A stretch of 64,000 bases of DNA. Origin: Dyella silvae. Lineage in GTDB: Bacteria; Pseudomonadota; Gammaproteobacteria; Xanthomonadales; Rhodanobacteraceae. This document shows positions 27,070-38,666 of this stretch, piece by piece. The stretch spans positions 62,001 to 126,000 of the forward strand of contig NZ_JAPJBQ010000005.1 of assembly GCF_026421305.1 (NCBI RefSeq). Direction: 5' to 3'. The notes beneath the pieces were generated by a model. It made no database searches. It was given only the letters and a program-made list of their open reading frames with translations, and was not told the origin of the DNA. The position numbers were made by a program, and so were the translations under genes. Positions within the stretch are counted from its first letter, which is position 1; the number at the start of each line of letters is the position of its first letter.

Positions 27070-27894
27070 GTGGCTGAGGTGCGCGGCACACTGGCCGACG
27101 CTGCACGTCTGCTGGGAGACAGGCTGGAGGCAGAGCTGCTGCTCGTGCACGTGCTGGGCAAGCCACGCAGCTGGCTGATTGCGCATGCGACGGATGCGCT
27201 GGAGGCAACGTGCGTCGATGCGTTCGACGCCTTGGTGCGGCGGCGGCTTCATGGTGAGCCGGTGGCTTATATCACCGGGCATCGCGGCTTCTGGTCGCTG
27301 GAGCTGGCGGTGACGCCGGCCACGTTGATCCCGCGTCCGGAAACCGAGTTGCTTGTGGAGCTTGCGCTGGAGCGTCTGCAAGCCGGTGCGCAGGTGGCCG
27401 ATCTCGGGACGGGCAGCGGCGCGATTGCGCTCGCCATTGCACACGAGCGTCCACAGACGCAGGTCACCGCCACGGATGCCAGCGCGGATGCGCTTGCGGT
27501 GGCCCAAAGCAACGCGGTGAAACACGGCATTACCAACGTCCGTTTCGTTCACGGCGATTGGTTGACGCCGCTGGCAGGTCAGCGTTTTCACATGGTGGTT
27601 TCCAATCCGCCTTACATCGAAGCCGCTGACCCGCATCTGCAACAGGGCGATCTGCGCTTCGAGCCTCCCACAGCACTGGCTTCCGGCGCGGACGGTCTCG
27701 ATGACATCCGACGCATCGTGGACGATGCGCGCGCTCATCTGGAACCCGGCGGCTGGTTATTGATGGAGCACGGCTGGAATCAAGGTGAGGCGGTACGCGC
27801 GATGCTGGCGGCAGCGGGTTATCACGAAGTATTCACGGCGCAGGACCTGGAGCAGCGGGATCGCGTCAGCGGTGGGGTCTGGCGACAGCCTTGA
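27070..27894 (+). CDS. prmC: Peptide chain release factor glutamine methyltransferase PrmC
   Basis: A 274-residue SAM-dependent methyltransferase that methylates the Gln of the GGQ motif in release factors 1 and 2, which is needed for efficient termination. Features: N-terminal helical domain, [15 protein letters not shown] (SAM loop), the diagnostic [10 protein letters not shown] motif and a [18 protein letters not shown] stretch. E. coli PrmC has 277 residues. I choose the GTG at 27070, preceded by GGAG six bases away; a second GTG at 27049 in the same frame is possible. It is not beside prfA or hemA as in enterobacteria, but the motif set is unambiguous. Confidence 0.93.
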   Translation: MAEVRGTLADAARLLGDRLEAELLLVHVLGKPRSWLIAHATDALEATCVDAFDALVRRRLHGEPVAYITGHRGFWSLELAVTPATLIPRPETELLVELALERLQAGAQVADLGTGSGAIALAIAHERPQTQVTATDASADALAVAQSNAVKHGITNVRFVHGDWLTPLAGQRFHMVVSNPPYIEAADPHLQQGDLRFEPPTALASGADGLDDIRRIVDDARAHLEPGGWLLMEHGWNQGEAVRAMLAAAGYHEVFTAQDLEQRDRVSGGVWRQP

Positions 27895-28034
27895 TATCTG
27901 CGCATCGCGTGCTGAATGGTGGGTGCGCTGCCTGTGTTGAACCGGCGTAGACTGATTCTTAACCGTGAGACATCGATGCCCGATCAGGGGCGTTCGTGCG
28001 GGCTTAGGTGCCGTTCCTGAAAAGGAGAGGCTCC

Positions 28035-30359
28035 ATGCCGAATCGACTGTTTCGACCGAGGTGTGCCCGTGTCCATGCGGGCAGGACCTGCCTGGCAGGC
28101 GCGTTGCTCTCGTTGCTTCCTTGCGCACTGCATGCGCAGACAGCTGAAACGCAGGCACAGCCACCGCCACCATCGCAGCAGCAGAGCGAGGCCGCCAAGG
28201 CGCCCAAGCGCGTTGTGACATTGGGCGAAGTGGTCGTCACGGCCAACCGGCGCAGCGAACTTTCGCGCGACGTGCCCATGCATGTGGACGTGGTGCCCGC
28301 CGAAACGCTGCAGCAGATCGGCGCGCACACCTTGAACGACTACGTGTCGTATCAGCCCGGTGTGTTCTTTGCGAGCCAGGGCGGCACCGGGCAGGGCGAG
28401 CTGGTGATGCGCGGTGTTTCCACCGGCAATCAGACCAGCCCTACGGTTTCGCTTTATATCGACGATGTGCCGGTGGGCGGCAGTACGGTCTACGCGGCGT
28501 CGGCCACCTTCCTGCTCGACCCCGTGCTGCTGGATCTGGATCGCATCGAGTTTCTCTATGGTCCGCAGGGCACGCTGTATGGCGCCGGATCCATGGGCGG
28601 CCTGATCAAGTATGTGACGCGTCAGCCTGATACAAGTACGCCGTCCGCTTCGGTGGGCTTTGATATATCGGGCACCCAGCACGGCGGCATGAACTACTCC
28701 GAGCGGGCCACGCTCAACGTGCCGCTTAAAACCGATATGGCCGCGATGCGCATCAGTGCGGTGGACGAGCACGCGGCAGGCGTTTATGACGCCGTTGGCC
28801 AGGAAGCGAAGGGTGGCGTGGACCGCACGCATACGCAGGGTATTCGTTTGCAGTTCGAGGTCGATCCCATCGATAAGCTGACCATTAACCTCAACGGTAC
28901 AGCGCAGCGCATCGCGGCGGGTGGTTTGTCGATGGCCGATTACAACCTTGATGGACAGCCCATCTCAGGCGGCCCGTATAACCGCAGCCTCAATCATCTC
29001 GAGCCGTTTACGCAAACGCTGCAGCTTTATTCGCTACGCGTCGGTTACGACTTCGGCTGGTCTACGCTGAACTGGATCAGTGCCTATCAGGACTTCACCA
29101 ATCACAGCGTGCAGGACTATCCCGACGGTTTCCTTGGGCTGCTTAATGAGCTGGGTCCGGAACTGGGGTTGCCCTTTCCGCTCAGCAATCTCTATGTCGA
29201 CTCGACCTATGACGTGCACAAGTCCACGCAGGAGATCCGGCTGACCTCGCCCAAGGGTGATCGCTTCGATTGGCTCGCCGGTTTGTGGCTCAATCGCGAA
29301 GACGTGTGGCAGCTCTACAACTTGCAGGGTGACAACATCGGCGCGCCGGGCCAGAGCTTTCTGATCACGCAGTACACCAGTTCACGCTTCGAAGAGTATG
29401 CCGGGTACGGTGACCTCACCTGGCACATCACGCCCATGTGGGATCTGACGGGCGGCGTGAGGGTCAGCGGTGACGATCAATGGTTGTCGAACCAGGAGCA
29501 GGGGCCGGTGGCAGGCAGCCCCGGCGGTTTTCGCCTGAGCAAGCATAGTTCCGATACCACCGGCATGATTTCCGCCTCATACCGCCCGGATACCAGCCAC
29601 AGCTACTACCTGCGCGCGTCCACGGGCTATCGCCCAGGAGGGCTGCAGGCGCCGTTGCTTTCCAGCATTGTCGGAGCGGTGCCAGCGGCGACGGATACGT
29701 TTGGCTCGGACAAGCTGCAGAGCTATGAGCTGGGTTACAAGGGCAGCCATCTGGACGGCCAATTGAATATTTGGGCGGACGTCTACGATATCGAATGGCA
29801 CAACATGCAGCTGTTCACCTACACACTGGGCAACGCCATCATCCAGAACGCCGGCGATGCGCGCGTCAATGGCCTCGAGGCGCAGGTCAGCTACACCACC
29901 GGGCCCTGGAACTTCAATGTCGCAGGCGCGTACACCTACGCGCGCACGCTCGATGCCCATCCGGATATTGGTATCAGCAAAGGCGCGCCACTGCCGTACT
30001 CGGCACGCAGTACCGGTACGCTCAGCGTGCGTTACCAATTTCAGCTGGCAGGCTATGACGCTTATGTGGGTGCCGTCGAGCGGGCGTCGAGCCATCGCCA
30101 CGCCGGTTTCGAGGGCGACGTGAGCGATCCGGATTTCAATCTGCCGGGCTTCGGCCTTTTGGATTTCAATGCAGGCGTTGCGCTTGCCCATGGCATGACG
30201 GTGGATGTTTACCTGCGCAATGCGCTGAACCGGCGTGTCGCCATCGGCACGCTCAATGCGCAGGCGATCGATTTCCTCGCGGCTTTGGGCGGGCCGATGC
30301 TGGTGCAGCAGTCCACGCCACGCACCATGGGCGTGTCGTTCAACGTGCCGTTTCATTGA
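28035..30359 (+). CDS. TonB-dependent outer-membrane receptor
   Basis: A 774-residue receptor. The ATG at 28035 follows AAAGGAGAGG and gives a signal peptide (Arg-rich start, LAGALLSLLPCALHAQ). After a Pro/Gln-rich spacer comes a TonB-box-like LGEVVVTANRRSE, then the plug with FLYGPQGTLYGAGSMGG, then a barrel of alternating strands ending in VPFH. The final residue is His rather than the more usual Phe, which may slightly weaken recognition by the barrel assembly machinery. It belongs to the same broad receptor class as the one at 1.4 kb but the two are diverged. The substrate is unknown and there is no adjacent transporter. A perfect hairpin lies in the convergent gap to dxs. Confidence 0.9.
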   Translation: MPNRLFRPRCARVHAGRTCLAGALLSLLPCALHAQTAETQAQPPPPSQQQSEAAKAPKRVVTLGEVVVTANRRSELSRDVPMHVDVVPAETLQQIGAHTLNDYVSYQPGVFFASQGGTGQGELVMRGVSTGNQTSPTVSLYIDDVPVGGSTVYAASATFLLDPVLLDLDRIEFLYGPQGTLYGAGSMGGLIKYVTRQPDTSTPSASVGFDISGTQHGGMNYSERATLNVPLKTDMAAMRISAVDEHAAGVYDAVGQEAKGGVDRTHTQGIRLQFEVDPIDKLTINLNGTAQRIAAGGLSMADYNLDGQPISGGPYNRSLNHLEPFTQTLQLYSLRVGYDFGWSTLNWISAYQDFTNHSVQDYPDGFLGLLNELGPELGLPFPLSNLYVDSTYDVHKSTQEIRLTSPKGDRFDWLAGLWLNREDVWQLYNLQGDNIGAPGQSFLITQYTSSRFEEYAGYGDLTWHITPMWDLTGGVRVSGDDQWLSNQEQGPVAGSPGGFRLSKHSSDTTGMISASYRPDTSHSYYLRASTGYRPGGLQAPLLSSIVGAVPAATDTFGSDKLQSYELGYKGSHLDGQLNIWADVYDIEWHNMQLFTYTLGNAIIQNAGDARVNGLEAQVSYTTGPWNFNVAGAYTYARTLDAHPDIGISKGAPLPYSARSTGTLSVRYQFQLAGYDAYVGAVERASSHRHAGFEGDVSDPDFNLPGFGLLDFNAGVALAHGMTVDVYLRNALNRRVAIGTLNAQAIDFLAALGGPMLVQQSTPRTMGVSFNVPFH

Positions 30360-30412
30360 AGGAAGGGTGGGGTGATGGCCGCTGTCGCGGCGCTGGCGTG
30401 ACATCGCCGTCC

Positions 30413-30444
30413 AACGTCATCCCCGCAAAAGCAGGGATGACGTT
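30413..30444. repeat. Intergenic palindrome between convergent genes
   Basis: An 11-bp arm AACGTCATCCC and its inverse GGGATGACGTT enclose CGCAAAAGCA. Elements with a CGTCATCCC arm occur dispersed in many proteobacterial genomes. It may act as a transcription barrier for both convergent genes, but there is no T-run. Confidence 0.6.
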
Positions 30445-30494
30445 GAGGTGAAAACCGAGTCGTGTGGAAACGGCCGCAGGCTATCTGAGAAAAA

Positions 30495-32384
30495 TCAGGC
30501 TGTGACCTGATTCAGCGTGCCGATGTGCGGAAAACGAGCGCGAATCGCGTTGCGAATGCTGGGCAGATCGAGGCCAGCCATGGTCAGCACTTCTTCGCGG
30601 CTGCCATGTTCCAGATACGCATCAGGCAGACCCAGGTGCAGGATCGGCTTGACCACGCCATGCGCAGCCAGGCATTCGGCCACACCACTGCCGGCGCCGC
30701 CAGCGATAGCGTTGTCTTCCAGCGTGACAAAGGCGTCGTGAGTGCGGGCCAGCTCGAGGATCATCGCCTCATCCAACGGCTTCACGAAGCGCATGTTCAC
30801 CAGTGTGGCATCCAGTTCGGCGGCGATTTCGGTAGCCGGCGACAGCATGGCGCCAAAACTGAGCAGGGCCAGGCCGTGGCCGCGGCGACGCAGCTCGGCC
30901 TTGCCGATGGGCAGCGTCTCCAGTTCCTTCTGCAGCGGCACGCCGAGACCGGTACCGCGCGGATAGCGGATCGCCGCGGGGCCGTGATGATGGAACCCGG
31001 TGGTCAGCATCATGCGGCACTCGTTTTCATCGGCCGGCGCCATGATCACCATGTTGGGCAGGCAACGCAGGTACGTAAGGTCGAAGCTGCCCGAATGGGT
31101 CGCGCCGTCGGGCCCCACCACGCCAGCGCGGTCGATGGCGAAGGTGACGTCCAGGTTCTGGATCGACACGTCGTGGACGGCCTGATCGTAAGCGCGCTGC
31201 AGGAAGGTGGAGTAGATCGCCACGACCGGCTTGGCACCTTCGCAGGCCATGCCAGCGGCCAACGTCACCGCGTGTTGCTCAGCGATGGCCACGTCGAAAT
31301 AACGCTGCGGATACTCTCTGGAAAAACGCACCAGCCCCGAGCCTTCGCGCATGGCGGGCGTAATGCCCAGCAGGCGCTCATCAGCGGCGGCCATGTCACA
31401 CAGCCAATCGCTGAAGATGTCGGTGTAGGTGGGCTTGGAAGGACCGGACTTTTTGATCAGACCGGCCTGCGGATCGAACGGGCCCACGGCGTGGTATTCG
31501 ATCTGCGCCTGCTCAGCCGGCGCGTAACCCTTGCCCTTGGTGGTAATGACGTGCAGCAACTGCGGACCCGGCAGGCTCTTCACCGTGCGCAGCGCGTGCA
31601 GCAGCTGCGGCAGGTTGTGACCGTCGATCGGGCCGGTGTAGTGGAAGCCCAGCTCCTCGAACAGCGTGCTGGGCACGAACATGCCCTTGGCGTGCTCTTC
31701 CCAGCGCTTGAAGAAGCGGCCGAACAGCGACTGCTTGGGAATAGCGCGCTTGGCGCGCTCGCGCCAGGCGTTGAGCGTACGGCTGGACATCGCGCGGCCG
31801 GCCATCTTGGTCAGTGCGCCAACGTTCTCGCTGATGGACATGCCGTTGTCGTTGAACACGACCAGCATGTTGGGCTCCACGTCACCGCCGTGGTTCAGCG
31901 CTTCGAACGCCATGCCGGCGGTCATCGCGCCGTCGCCGATCACGGCGACGACCTTGCGGTTATCGCCCTTGCGCTGCGCGGCGATCGCCATGCCCAGCGC
32001 GGCCGAGATCGACGTGGAGGAGTGACCCACGCCGAAGGTGTCGTATTGGCTTTCTTCGCGGCGCGGGAACGGCGCCAGGCCGTCCTTCTTCTTGATCGTG
32101 GTGATACGGTCGCGGCGGCCGGTGAGAATCTTGTGCGGGTAGCACTGATGTCCCACATCCCATACCAGGCGATCGTCAGGCGTATCGAACACGTGGTGCA
32201 GTGCCACGGTCAGTTCCACCACGCCCAGGCCCGCGCCGAAGTGGCCGCCGGAGCTGGCAACCGATTCGATCAGGTATTGGCGCAGCTCATCGGCCACGGC
32301 GGGCAGATCCTCATCGGAGACGCGGCGCAAGTCGGCGGGCGTCTCGATGGTCGCCAGATAGGGGTAGCGGGACAGGTCGTTCAT
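30495..32384 (-). CDS. dxs: 1-Deoxy-D-xylulose-5-phosphate synthase
   Basis: A 629-residue thiamine-diphosphate enzyme that condenses pyruvate with glyceraldehyde-3-phosphate, the first and rate-limiting step of the methylerythritol phosphate route to isoprenoids, and also supplies thiamine and pyridoxal precursors. Diagnostic segments: [41 protein letters not shown] (split ThDP motif), [14 protein letters not shown], and [21 protein letters not shown] in the pyrimidine domain. Length equals the family norm of about 620-640. It is converging on the upstream TonB-dependent receptor gene and lies 100 bases downstream of the HNH nuclease gene. Confidence 0.95.
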   Translation of the reverse strand: MNDLSRYPYLATIETPADLRRVSDEDLPAVADELRQYLIESVASSGGHFGAGLGVVELTVALHHVFDTPDDRLVWDVGHQCYPHKILTGRRDRITTIKKKDGLAPFPRREESQYDTFGVGHSSTSISAALGMAIAAQRKGDNRKVVAVIGDGAMTAGMAFEALNHGGDVEPNMLVVFNDNGMSISENVGALTKMAGRAMSSRTLNAWRERAKRAIPKQSLFGRFFKRWEEHAKGMFVPSTLFEELGFHYTGPIDGHNLPQLLHALRTVKSLPGPQLLHVITTKGKGYAPAEQAQIEYHAVGPFDPQAGLIKKSGPSKPTYTDIFSDWLCDMAAADERLLGITPAMREGSGLVRFSREYPQRYFDVAIAEQHAVTLAAGMACEGAKPVVAIYSTFLQRAYDQAVHDVSIQNLDVTFAIDRAGVVGPDGATHSGSFDLTYLRCLPNMVIMAPADENECRMMLTTGFHHHGPAAIRYPRGTGLGVPLQKELETLPIGKAELRRRGHGLALLSFGAMLSPATEIAAELDATLVNMRFVKPLDEAMILELARTHDAFVTLEDNAIAGGAGSGVAECLAAHGVVKPILHLGLPDAYLEHGSREEVLTMAGLDLPSIRNAIRARFPHIGTLNQVTA

Positions 32385-32484
32385 CTGCGTATTGTTGAAC
32401 CAGCCGGGAGGCGGGGCAAGGGCAACGGGGTGAAAACCTGCGGGCGACTGGTTTTCCTGCGCGTGGCGGGGCCCGCCACACGGC

Positions 32485-33087
32485 TCAGGCCATGTGTTCC
32501 CGGCGGTCGCGGGGCAGGTGGCTGACCAGGAATTCCATCTGGTCGGCGAGGATGTTGCGGTTGGAAAGAATCAGGTGCTCCACCCAACTCGGGCGGTAGG
32601 GTACGGCCAGCAGTGGCATATTGGCCTGCTGCGGCGTGCGGTTGCTCTTTCGGAGGTTGCAGGCCAGGCAGGCGCAGACCACGTTCTCCCAGATGTCCTT
32701 GCCGCGCTTGGAGATGGGGATGACGTGATCGCGGGTGAGCTCGCCGCGGCTGAAACGCTCGCCGCAGTACATGCACAGAAAGCGGTCGCGGGCGAATAAG
32801 GCGGTGTTGGTCAGGGCCGGGGCGGGGTCAATGGCGTGGTCGCGGCAGTGGCCCGTGCTGGCAACGATGGGGTGCAGGGAGAGCTTGCTCTGTTCGCCGC
32901 TGACGCGGTTATGGCCGCCATGGACGGTGAGACAAGGGTCGCCGAGCGTCCAGGCGACGGCGTCGCGTACGTAGAGGCAAACGGCCTCCTGCCAGCTGAT
33001 CCAGTCGAGAATGCGGCCGGCGGCGTCCAGCGAAAGCACGCGGGTCGAATGAAGGTCGACCACGCGGCCGGGTACTTCCATCAGCAT
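32485..33087 (-). CDS. HNH endonuclease family protein
   Basis: A 200-residue protein read from the ATG at 33087, which has GAAGGACGG upstream; an ATG at 33171 without a ribosome site would add 28 residues. The HNH core is complete: MYCGERF supplies the first two zinc ligands region, [11 protein letters not shown] the catalytic His, [12 protein letters not shown] the Asn and the second Cys pair. This zinc-ribbon HNH type (McrA/5-methylcytosine-nuclease-like) is widespread as a single chromosomal gene in proteobacteria, where its function is not settled; DNA repair or defence are both plausible. No partner restriction or methyltransferase gene is nearby. Confidence 0.85.
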   Translation of the reverse strand: MLMEVPGRVVDLHSTRVLSLDAAGRILDWISWQEAVCLYVRDAVAWTLGDPCLTVHGGHNRVSGEQSKLSLHPIVASTGHCRDHAIDPAPALTNTALFARDRFLCMYCGERFSRGELTRDHVIPISKRGKDIWENVVCACLACNLRKSNRTPQQANMPLLAVPYRPSWVEHLILSNRNILADQMEFLVSHLPRDRREHMA

Positions 33088-33342
33088 GCAAAACCGTCCT
33101 TCAACCCAGGGGAATGAACGTTCGGGCGCAGCAAAGATGCTCGTAACGGGGTCAGGATAGACCAATTCCATTACAGAACACACGCAAATGCTTGTCCCCG
33201 TTGGCAGAACGGTGGTGGAACAGGGTGTTCTCCCGCCGCGCCGGGCGCTGATATAGTGTTTGTTCATCTGTAGACCCGATGCCGGGTTTGGGAGGGGGAG
33301 CCTGGGTGGCGACCCCGGCGCGGCTGGGGAGAGGTAGTTAAC

Positions 33343-34107
33343 GTGGCTGAAGTTCTTTTCTACGAGCGTCCCGTCCCGCTCAACCGTAACGAGCACAAGG
33401 ACCTGCGCATCAAGCCCATTCCGAACCTGAAGTTCGCGAGCACGGTGCATTCGGTGCCGCTGACCGGCGTGGAGTTTCCCGCCGCAGCGCGTGATCTGCC
33501 GGTTCTGTTCGGTGGCTTGACCGTCGAAGACGCTGGCCCGATGGCGCTGCTGGGTATGCGTCAGAACGAAAACCTGTTCATCGATGCTGACGGCCGCTGG
33601 GAAGCGAACACCTACATCCCAGCCTTCATCCGCCGCTATCCGTTCGTGCTGGCTGAGAAGCCGGCGGGTGCCGAGGGCGACGATTTCACCGTGTTCCTCG
33701 ACGAGGCCTACGAAGGCTTCGGTACCAGCGAAGGTGATCGTCTGTTCAAGGAAGACGGCGGCGAATCCGAGCTGCTCTCCAATGCCGTGAAGTTCCTCGG
33801 CGAGTTCCAGCAGCATGTGGCGCGCACGCAGTGGTTCATGGACCAGCTGCGCAAGCATGACCTGCTCGAGCCGCGCAACATCAGTCTCCAGAGGGACGGC
33901 AAGGTCATCAACCTCAACGGCCTGTTTGTGGTCAACGAGGAAAAGCTGCGCCAGCTGGACGAAAAGACCGCGCACGAATTCCTGCGCGAAGGCGTGTTTG
34001 GCTGGATCTATGCGCACCTGCTGTCGCTGTCCAACATCGACCGCGTCGGCCAGCGCCTGGGCCAGCGTGAAGATGCAGAGGCCTCCGCCGCTGCTCTGAA
34101 GAACTGA
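33343..34107 (+). CDS. SapC family protein
   Basis: A 254-residue soluble protein starting at a GTG with GGAGAGG nine bases upstream. The N-terminal YERPVPLNRNEHKDLRIK and the LRGLF/GLFVVNEEKLRQL stretch near the C-terminus match the SapC-like family of proteobacteria (Pfam SapC). The name comes from a Campylobacter S-layer-associated locus, and biochemical function is unknown; it should not be confused with the peptide-transport SapC. No signal peptide or membrane segment is visible. In xanthomonads SapC genes are often near TonB-dependent receptor and tryptophan-halogenase-like genes; here the nearest such receptor is 3 kb away. The gene is single, followed by three hairpins. Confidence 0.85.
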   Translation: MAEVLFYERPVPLNRNEHKDLRIKPIPNLKFASTVHSVPLTGVEFPAAARDLPVLFGGLTVEDAGPMALLGMRQNENLFIDADGRWEANTYIPAFIRRYPFVLAEKPAGAEGDDFTVFLDEAYEGFGTSEGDRLFKEDGGESELLSNAVKFLGEFQQHVARTQWFMDQLRKHDLLEPRNISLQRDGKVINLNGLFVVNEEKLRQLDEKTAHEFLREGVFGWIYAHLLSLSNIDRVGQRLGQREDAEASAAALKN

Positions 34108-34114
34108 TGTTCGT

Positions 34115-34194
34115 GGTGTCGCGGCATCGGACGATGCCGCGACACCGGCGACGCAACGCGCAAGGCGTTGCGTAAGGACGCGCTGAGCCGCGTC
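34115..34194. repeat. Three consecutive hairpins after sapC
   Basis: A perfect 15-bp stem with a two-base loop (34115-34146), a 9-bp stem ACGCAACGC/GCGTTGCGT (34151-34173) and a 6-bp stem GACGCG/CGCGTC (34177-34194) lie in a row in the short gap between two plus-strand genes. None ends in a T-run. They could stabilise the 3' end of the sapC message or attenuate read-through. Confidence 0.6.
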
Positions 34195-34260
34195 AGACGA
34201 TCTCCTCACAAAGTCCACGCATGATCAGGCGATATGCTTGGGCATCCCCGGGGGGCCGGC

Positions 34261-34662
34261 ATGTCCGAGCAAAACAAGCGCGTAGTGATGACCTACGTGG
34301 ACGCCTTCAACCGCGGCGATCTCGACGCGGTGTGCGCGGTCTTTGCGCCCGGCGCCCTGATTCACGGCGCGCAGGGCTGGGGTGGACTGGCGATGGCCCG
34401 ACCTATGTGGGAAGAGCTCATGCGTTGTTTCCAGGTCAGCCTGGAAGTGGACGCGGTGGTGGCCGAGGGCGACACCGTGGCCGTGCGCTATACCGAGCGC
34501 GGCCGTTCGGTGGCGTCGTTCCGTGGCGGCGACGTGACCGGACGCGACTATGAAGTGATTGCCATGGAGTGGTTCGTGGTGAAAGGCGGGCATATCGAGC
34601 GACGCTGGGGTGCCCGCGATACGGCGTCCCTATTCCGCCAGATGGGCTTGCCGCTTCCCTGA
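34261..34662 (+). CDS. SnoaL-like/NTF2-fold small protein
   Basis: A 133-residue protein with the cone-shaped NTF2-like fold pattern: helix MTYVDAFNRGDLDAVCAVFAP, then AVVAEGDTVAVRYTERG and YEVIAMEWFVVKGGHIERRWGARD. This is the SnoaL/ester-cyclase-like group (SnoaL_2), which includes polyketide cyclases and many uncharacterised small-ligand-binding proteins or hydrolases. I use the ATG at 34261 after a G-rich stretch; an upstream ATG at 34234 is in frame. No biosynthetic cluster is adjacent, so a specific reaction cannot be given. Confidence 0.78.
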   Translation: MSEQNKRVVMTYVDAFNRGDLDAVCAVFAPGALIHGAQGWGGLAMARPMWEELMRCFQVSLEVDAVVAEGDTVAVRYTERGRSVASFRGGDVTGRDYEVIAMEWFVVKGGHIERRWGARDTASLFRQMGLPLP

Positions 34663-34710
34663 GCTACGGAAAGGCGCTTTGACCGGCCGGCCGTGCCGCT
34701 CGCAGTGAGA

Positions 34711-35430
34711 TCACCGCTTCGCCTCATCGCCATAGGTGAGGCTAGGACGCCAGTCGGCGCTGCGGCCTTCGGGCGTGTAGTCGAGCACGTTCCATAACGG
34801 CCAGATGGGATCGACATGGCGCGGATCCTGTCCGGGTTCGGCGGGTACGAACATCAGCTCGCTGCCCCACGTATGGTGGATCTGCCCGTCGTGGCGAGTG
34901 AACACATTAAGCGCCGGCATCTGGCGCCCGTCAGCGGTTTCACCGTGATAGTCCGTGTTGTACGTGTTGTGCGCCGATGACAGCAGATGCAGATGCCGCC
35001 AGCCGCGTTCGCGAGCGAAATGGCGGATGCGCTGGATCGGCGACTTGGCGACGACCGCCACATTGGTGCGCTGTCGCAGATGCGGTATCTCGGCGTCGAG
35101 TGCGTCGAGAATGGACGAGCACGATGGGCACGGTTGCGCCATGGCCGGACCGAACATGAAGTTGTAGACGACCAGACTGTCTTTGCCTTCCTCGAACAAT
35201 TCGGAAAGGCGCGTCTGGCGTTCGATATCGGTATCGAGCGGCGTATTGCCTTCATCGTCGAAGGAGTAGTCCACGGGAACCGGGCCGCCCAGCGGCAGGG
35301 CGCGGCGCAGGGCGGCGATGGCTTCGACTTGCTGCCGCAGCTCCATTTCGGCACGCAGCAGACGATCGCGAGCAACGCGATAGGCGTGGCTTTCACCGGG
35401 AAATCGTACGGTATGCAGTGGCTGGTTCAT
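34711..35430 (-). CDS. DUF899 family thioredoxin-fold protein
   Basis: A 239-residue protein of the DUF899 group, which has a thioredoxin-like fold. Recognisable parts are the N-terminal helix (RDRLLRAEMELRQQVEAIAALRR), VPVDYSFDDEG, LVVYNFMFGPAMAQPCPSC and LNVFTRHDGQIHHTWGSEL. The CPSC motif sits where a redox CxxC would be expected, so a thiol-redox role is possible. Function has not been established for the family as far as I know. GGAGA precedes the start. It is single and convergent with the SnoaL-like gene. Confidence 0.82.
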   Translation of the reverse strand: MNQPLHTVRFPGESHAYRVARDRLLRAEMELRQQVEAIAALRRALPLGGPVPVDYSFDDEGNTPLDTDIERQTRLSELFEEGKDSLVVYNFMFGPAMAQPCPSCSSILDALDAEIPHLRQRTNVAVVAKSPIQRIRHFARERGWRHLHLLSSAHNTYNTDYHGETADGRQMPALNVFTRHDGQIHHTWGSELMFVPAEPGQDPRHVDPIWPLWNVLDYTPEGRSADWRPSLTYGDEAKR

Positions 35431-35488
35431 GGCGGTCTCCTACTACGGCCGCACACGCGGCGGCCATGCGCCCTTGGCCGCTACCGAT

Positions 35489-35962
35489 TCAGCGTACGGG
35501 TTTGGCGAGCCTCAACAGGTCGGCTGCGTATCCCGCACTCTCGTAGATCGCGCGTGCTCGCTCGTTGCCGGGAAAAACGGCCAACGTGATCAGCTGACAG
35601 CGATGCTCGCGGGCCCACGATTCCGCGTGATCGAGCAACGCACGACCCACGCCACGGCCTTCGTGTTGCTCAGCCACGGCGATGTCCGAGATATGGCAGT
35701 TGGCGCGACCGTTGAAATAGTCCTGAGTCTTCTGCAGGTGGATAAAACCCACCGGCTCGCCGTCGTCGTCTTCGGCCACGAACAAGAAGCTATTGGCTGG
35801 CTGCTCATCCAGATGACGCAGCAGGTCGTTGCGGATGCCTTCGATGCATTCGTGACGCCTGCGCCAGGGCGGCAGGTTGAAGTCGACGAAGCGGGGCACG
35901 AGACCAAGGATGAAGTCGTCGTCGTCCTCGGCCAGGCGAATCAGGTACGTGGTATCGCTCAT
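35489..35962 (-). CDS. GNAT-family N-acetyltransferase
   Basis: A 157-residue acetyl-CoA-dependent N-acetyltransferase. Motif A is clear: ISDIAVAEQHEGRGVGRALLDHAE, containing the acetyl-CoA pyrophosphate loop (Q/R-x-x-G-x-G/A pattern as EGRGVGRAL). ITLAVFPGNERARAIYESAGY gives motif B. The start at 35962 is the only ATG that gives normal GNAT length; the open frame extends further without support and its ribosome site is weak. The acceptor amine cannot be read from sequence. It lies alone, 58 bases from the DUF899 gene in the same direction, so the two may be co-transcribed. Confidence 0.83.
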   Translation of the reverse strand: MSDTTYLIRLAEDDDDFILGLVPRFVDFNLPPWRRRHECIEGIRNDLLRHLDEQPANSFLFVAEDDDGEPVGFIHLQKTQDYFNGRANCHISDIAVAEQHEGRGVGRALLDHAESWAREHRCQLITLAVFPGNERARAIYESAGYAADLLRLAKPVR

Positions 35963-36054
35963 GCGGGAAAGCCGGATTAGCGAGAAGGGTGCGTCGTTTC
36001 TACACCCAGCCGCGCGGCGGCGGTAGTCCCGAAAGCAAGAAGAGAATCCACGCG

Positions 36055-36127
36055 GTGGAGGCGCACCCTGCGCGCGACTGGCGGCGAACAAGCCGTGTCG
36101 TCAGTCGCGCTCAGGGTGTGCTCTCAC
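36055..36127. repeat. REPIN-like inverted repeat pair (diverged copy)
   Basis: Two 26-base arms face each other (36055-36080 and 36102-36127) with 21 of 26 positions matching when one is reverse-complemented, separated by 21 bases. The arms resemble those at 39139 and 39253 (core GGAGCGCACCCTG...GCGCGAC). This is the layout of paired REP elements. No RAYT transposase gene is in the window. Confidence 0.65.
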
Positions 36128-36164
36128 AAAAAAAGAAGGGCCCCTCCGTTGTCGGAGGGGCCCT
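36128..36164 (-). terminator. Rho-independent terminator after the large acyl-CoA dehydrogenase gene
   Basis: Stem AAGGGCCCCTCC/GGAGGGGCCCTC with loop GTTGTC, followed on the minus strand by a T-rich run (seven T after CTTC). It begins 13 bases after the stop codon. Confidence 0.88.
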
Positions 36165-36177
36165 CTTGGGAGTTACG

Positions 36178-37953
<1,776 letters not shown>

Positions 37954-37990
37954 GGCGAAATTCCTGTGTTGGTCATACGGGTGCTGCTTA

Positions 37991-38473
37991 TCAGCGCCAG
38001 GTGTTGGGGATACCGGGTACCGGCGAGAGCCAGTCGTTGCCGTGGAAATTGAAATCGCGAGCCTTTTTTTCCTGCTCAGGCGTGGCGTTGGCTGTGCCGC
38101 TCACGCTGTAAGGGACGCTGCCGGCGCTGCCCTTGATGGCAGCGGCCTTGAGCGCGGCGGTCATCTCAGGCGTGGGGAGCAGGTTGATCTGGATGACGTC
38201 GGCCGCGAAGGCCGGAATATCCCGATCGAAGCGGCCGTGCAGGCGCACCGGCACAAAGTCGGCCACCTTCAGTTCGCCGTCGATCGACGTGAAGTCCATC
38301 TCGCCGTAGCTGTTGTTCTGGATGCGGACGGTGACCCGCCACTGGCCATCGGCCTGTGTGGTCATTTCCTGGATGCTGACCGTGGGCGGAAAAACGCTCT
38401 TCCGCGGCGGCCCGCAAGCCACCAGGCCAGCCACCAGAACACCCAGCGCTACATAGCGAAGCACTCGTCCCAT
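37991..38473 (-). CDS. Small lipoprotein, possibly LEA14-like
   Basis: A 160-residue protein with a clear lipoprotein signal: MGRVLRYVALGVLVAGLVAC, lipobox LVAC with Cys20. GAGGTGA precedes the start. The mature part reads VTVRIQNNSYGEMDFTSIDGELKVADFVPVRL, which resembles the LEA type-2/WHy-domain pattern (asymmetric beta-sandwich with NNS and xxDGEL), a fold found in bacterial lipoproteins of unknown function. Asp does not follow the lipidated Cys (Gly does), so outer-membrane sorting is expected. It lies just upstream of the acyl-CoA dehydrogenase gene but a functional link is not evident. Confidence 0.75.
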   Translation of the reverse strand: MGRVLRYVALGVLVAGLVACGPPRKSVFPPTVSIQEMTTQADGQWRVTVRIQNNSYGEMDFTSIDGELKVADFVPVRLHGRFDRDIPAFAADVIQINLLPTPEMTAALKAAAIKGSAGSVPYSVSGTANATPEQEKKARDFNFHGNDWLSPVPGIPNTWR

Positions 38474-38666
38474 GGATTCACCTCAAACGATTGTTTGAAT
38501 CTTAGCAGGATGACCTTGGCGTCTGTCCACCGGGGGCACCCCTGACCTGTGATCTCACTGTGGATGCGATCACGCCTGCGTAGTGGAGTGTGCTGGCGCC
38601 GGGAGGTTCCCATTGCGCAGCGCAACAGGCATCATCGCGGGCTCCCCTCATGACTCTTGTTTGCCC

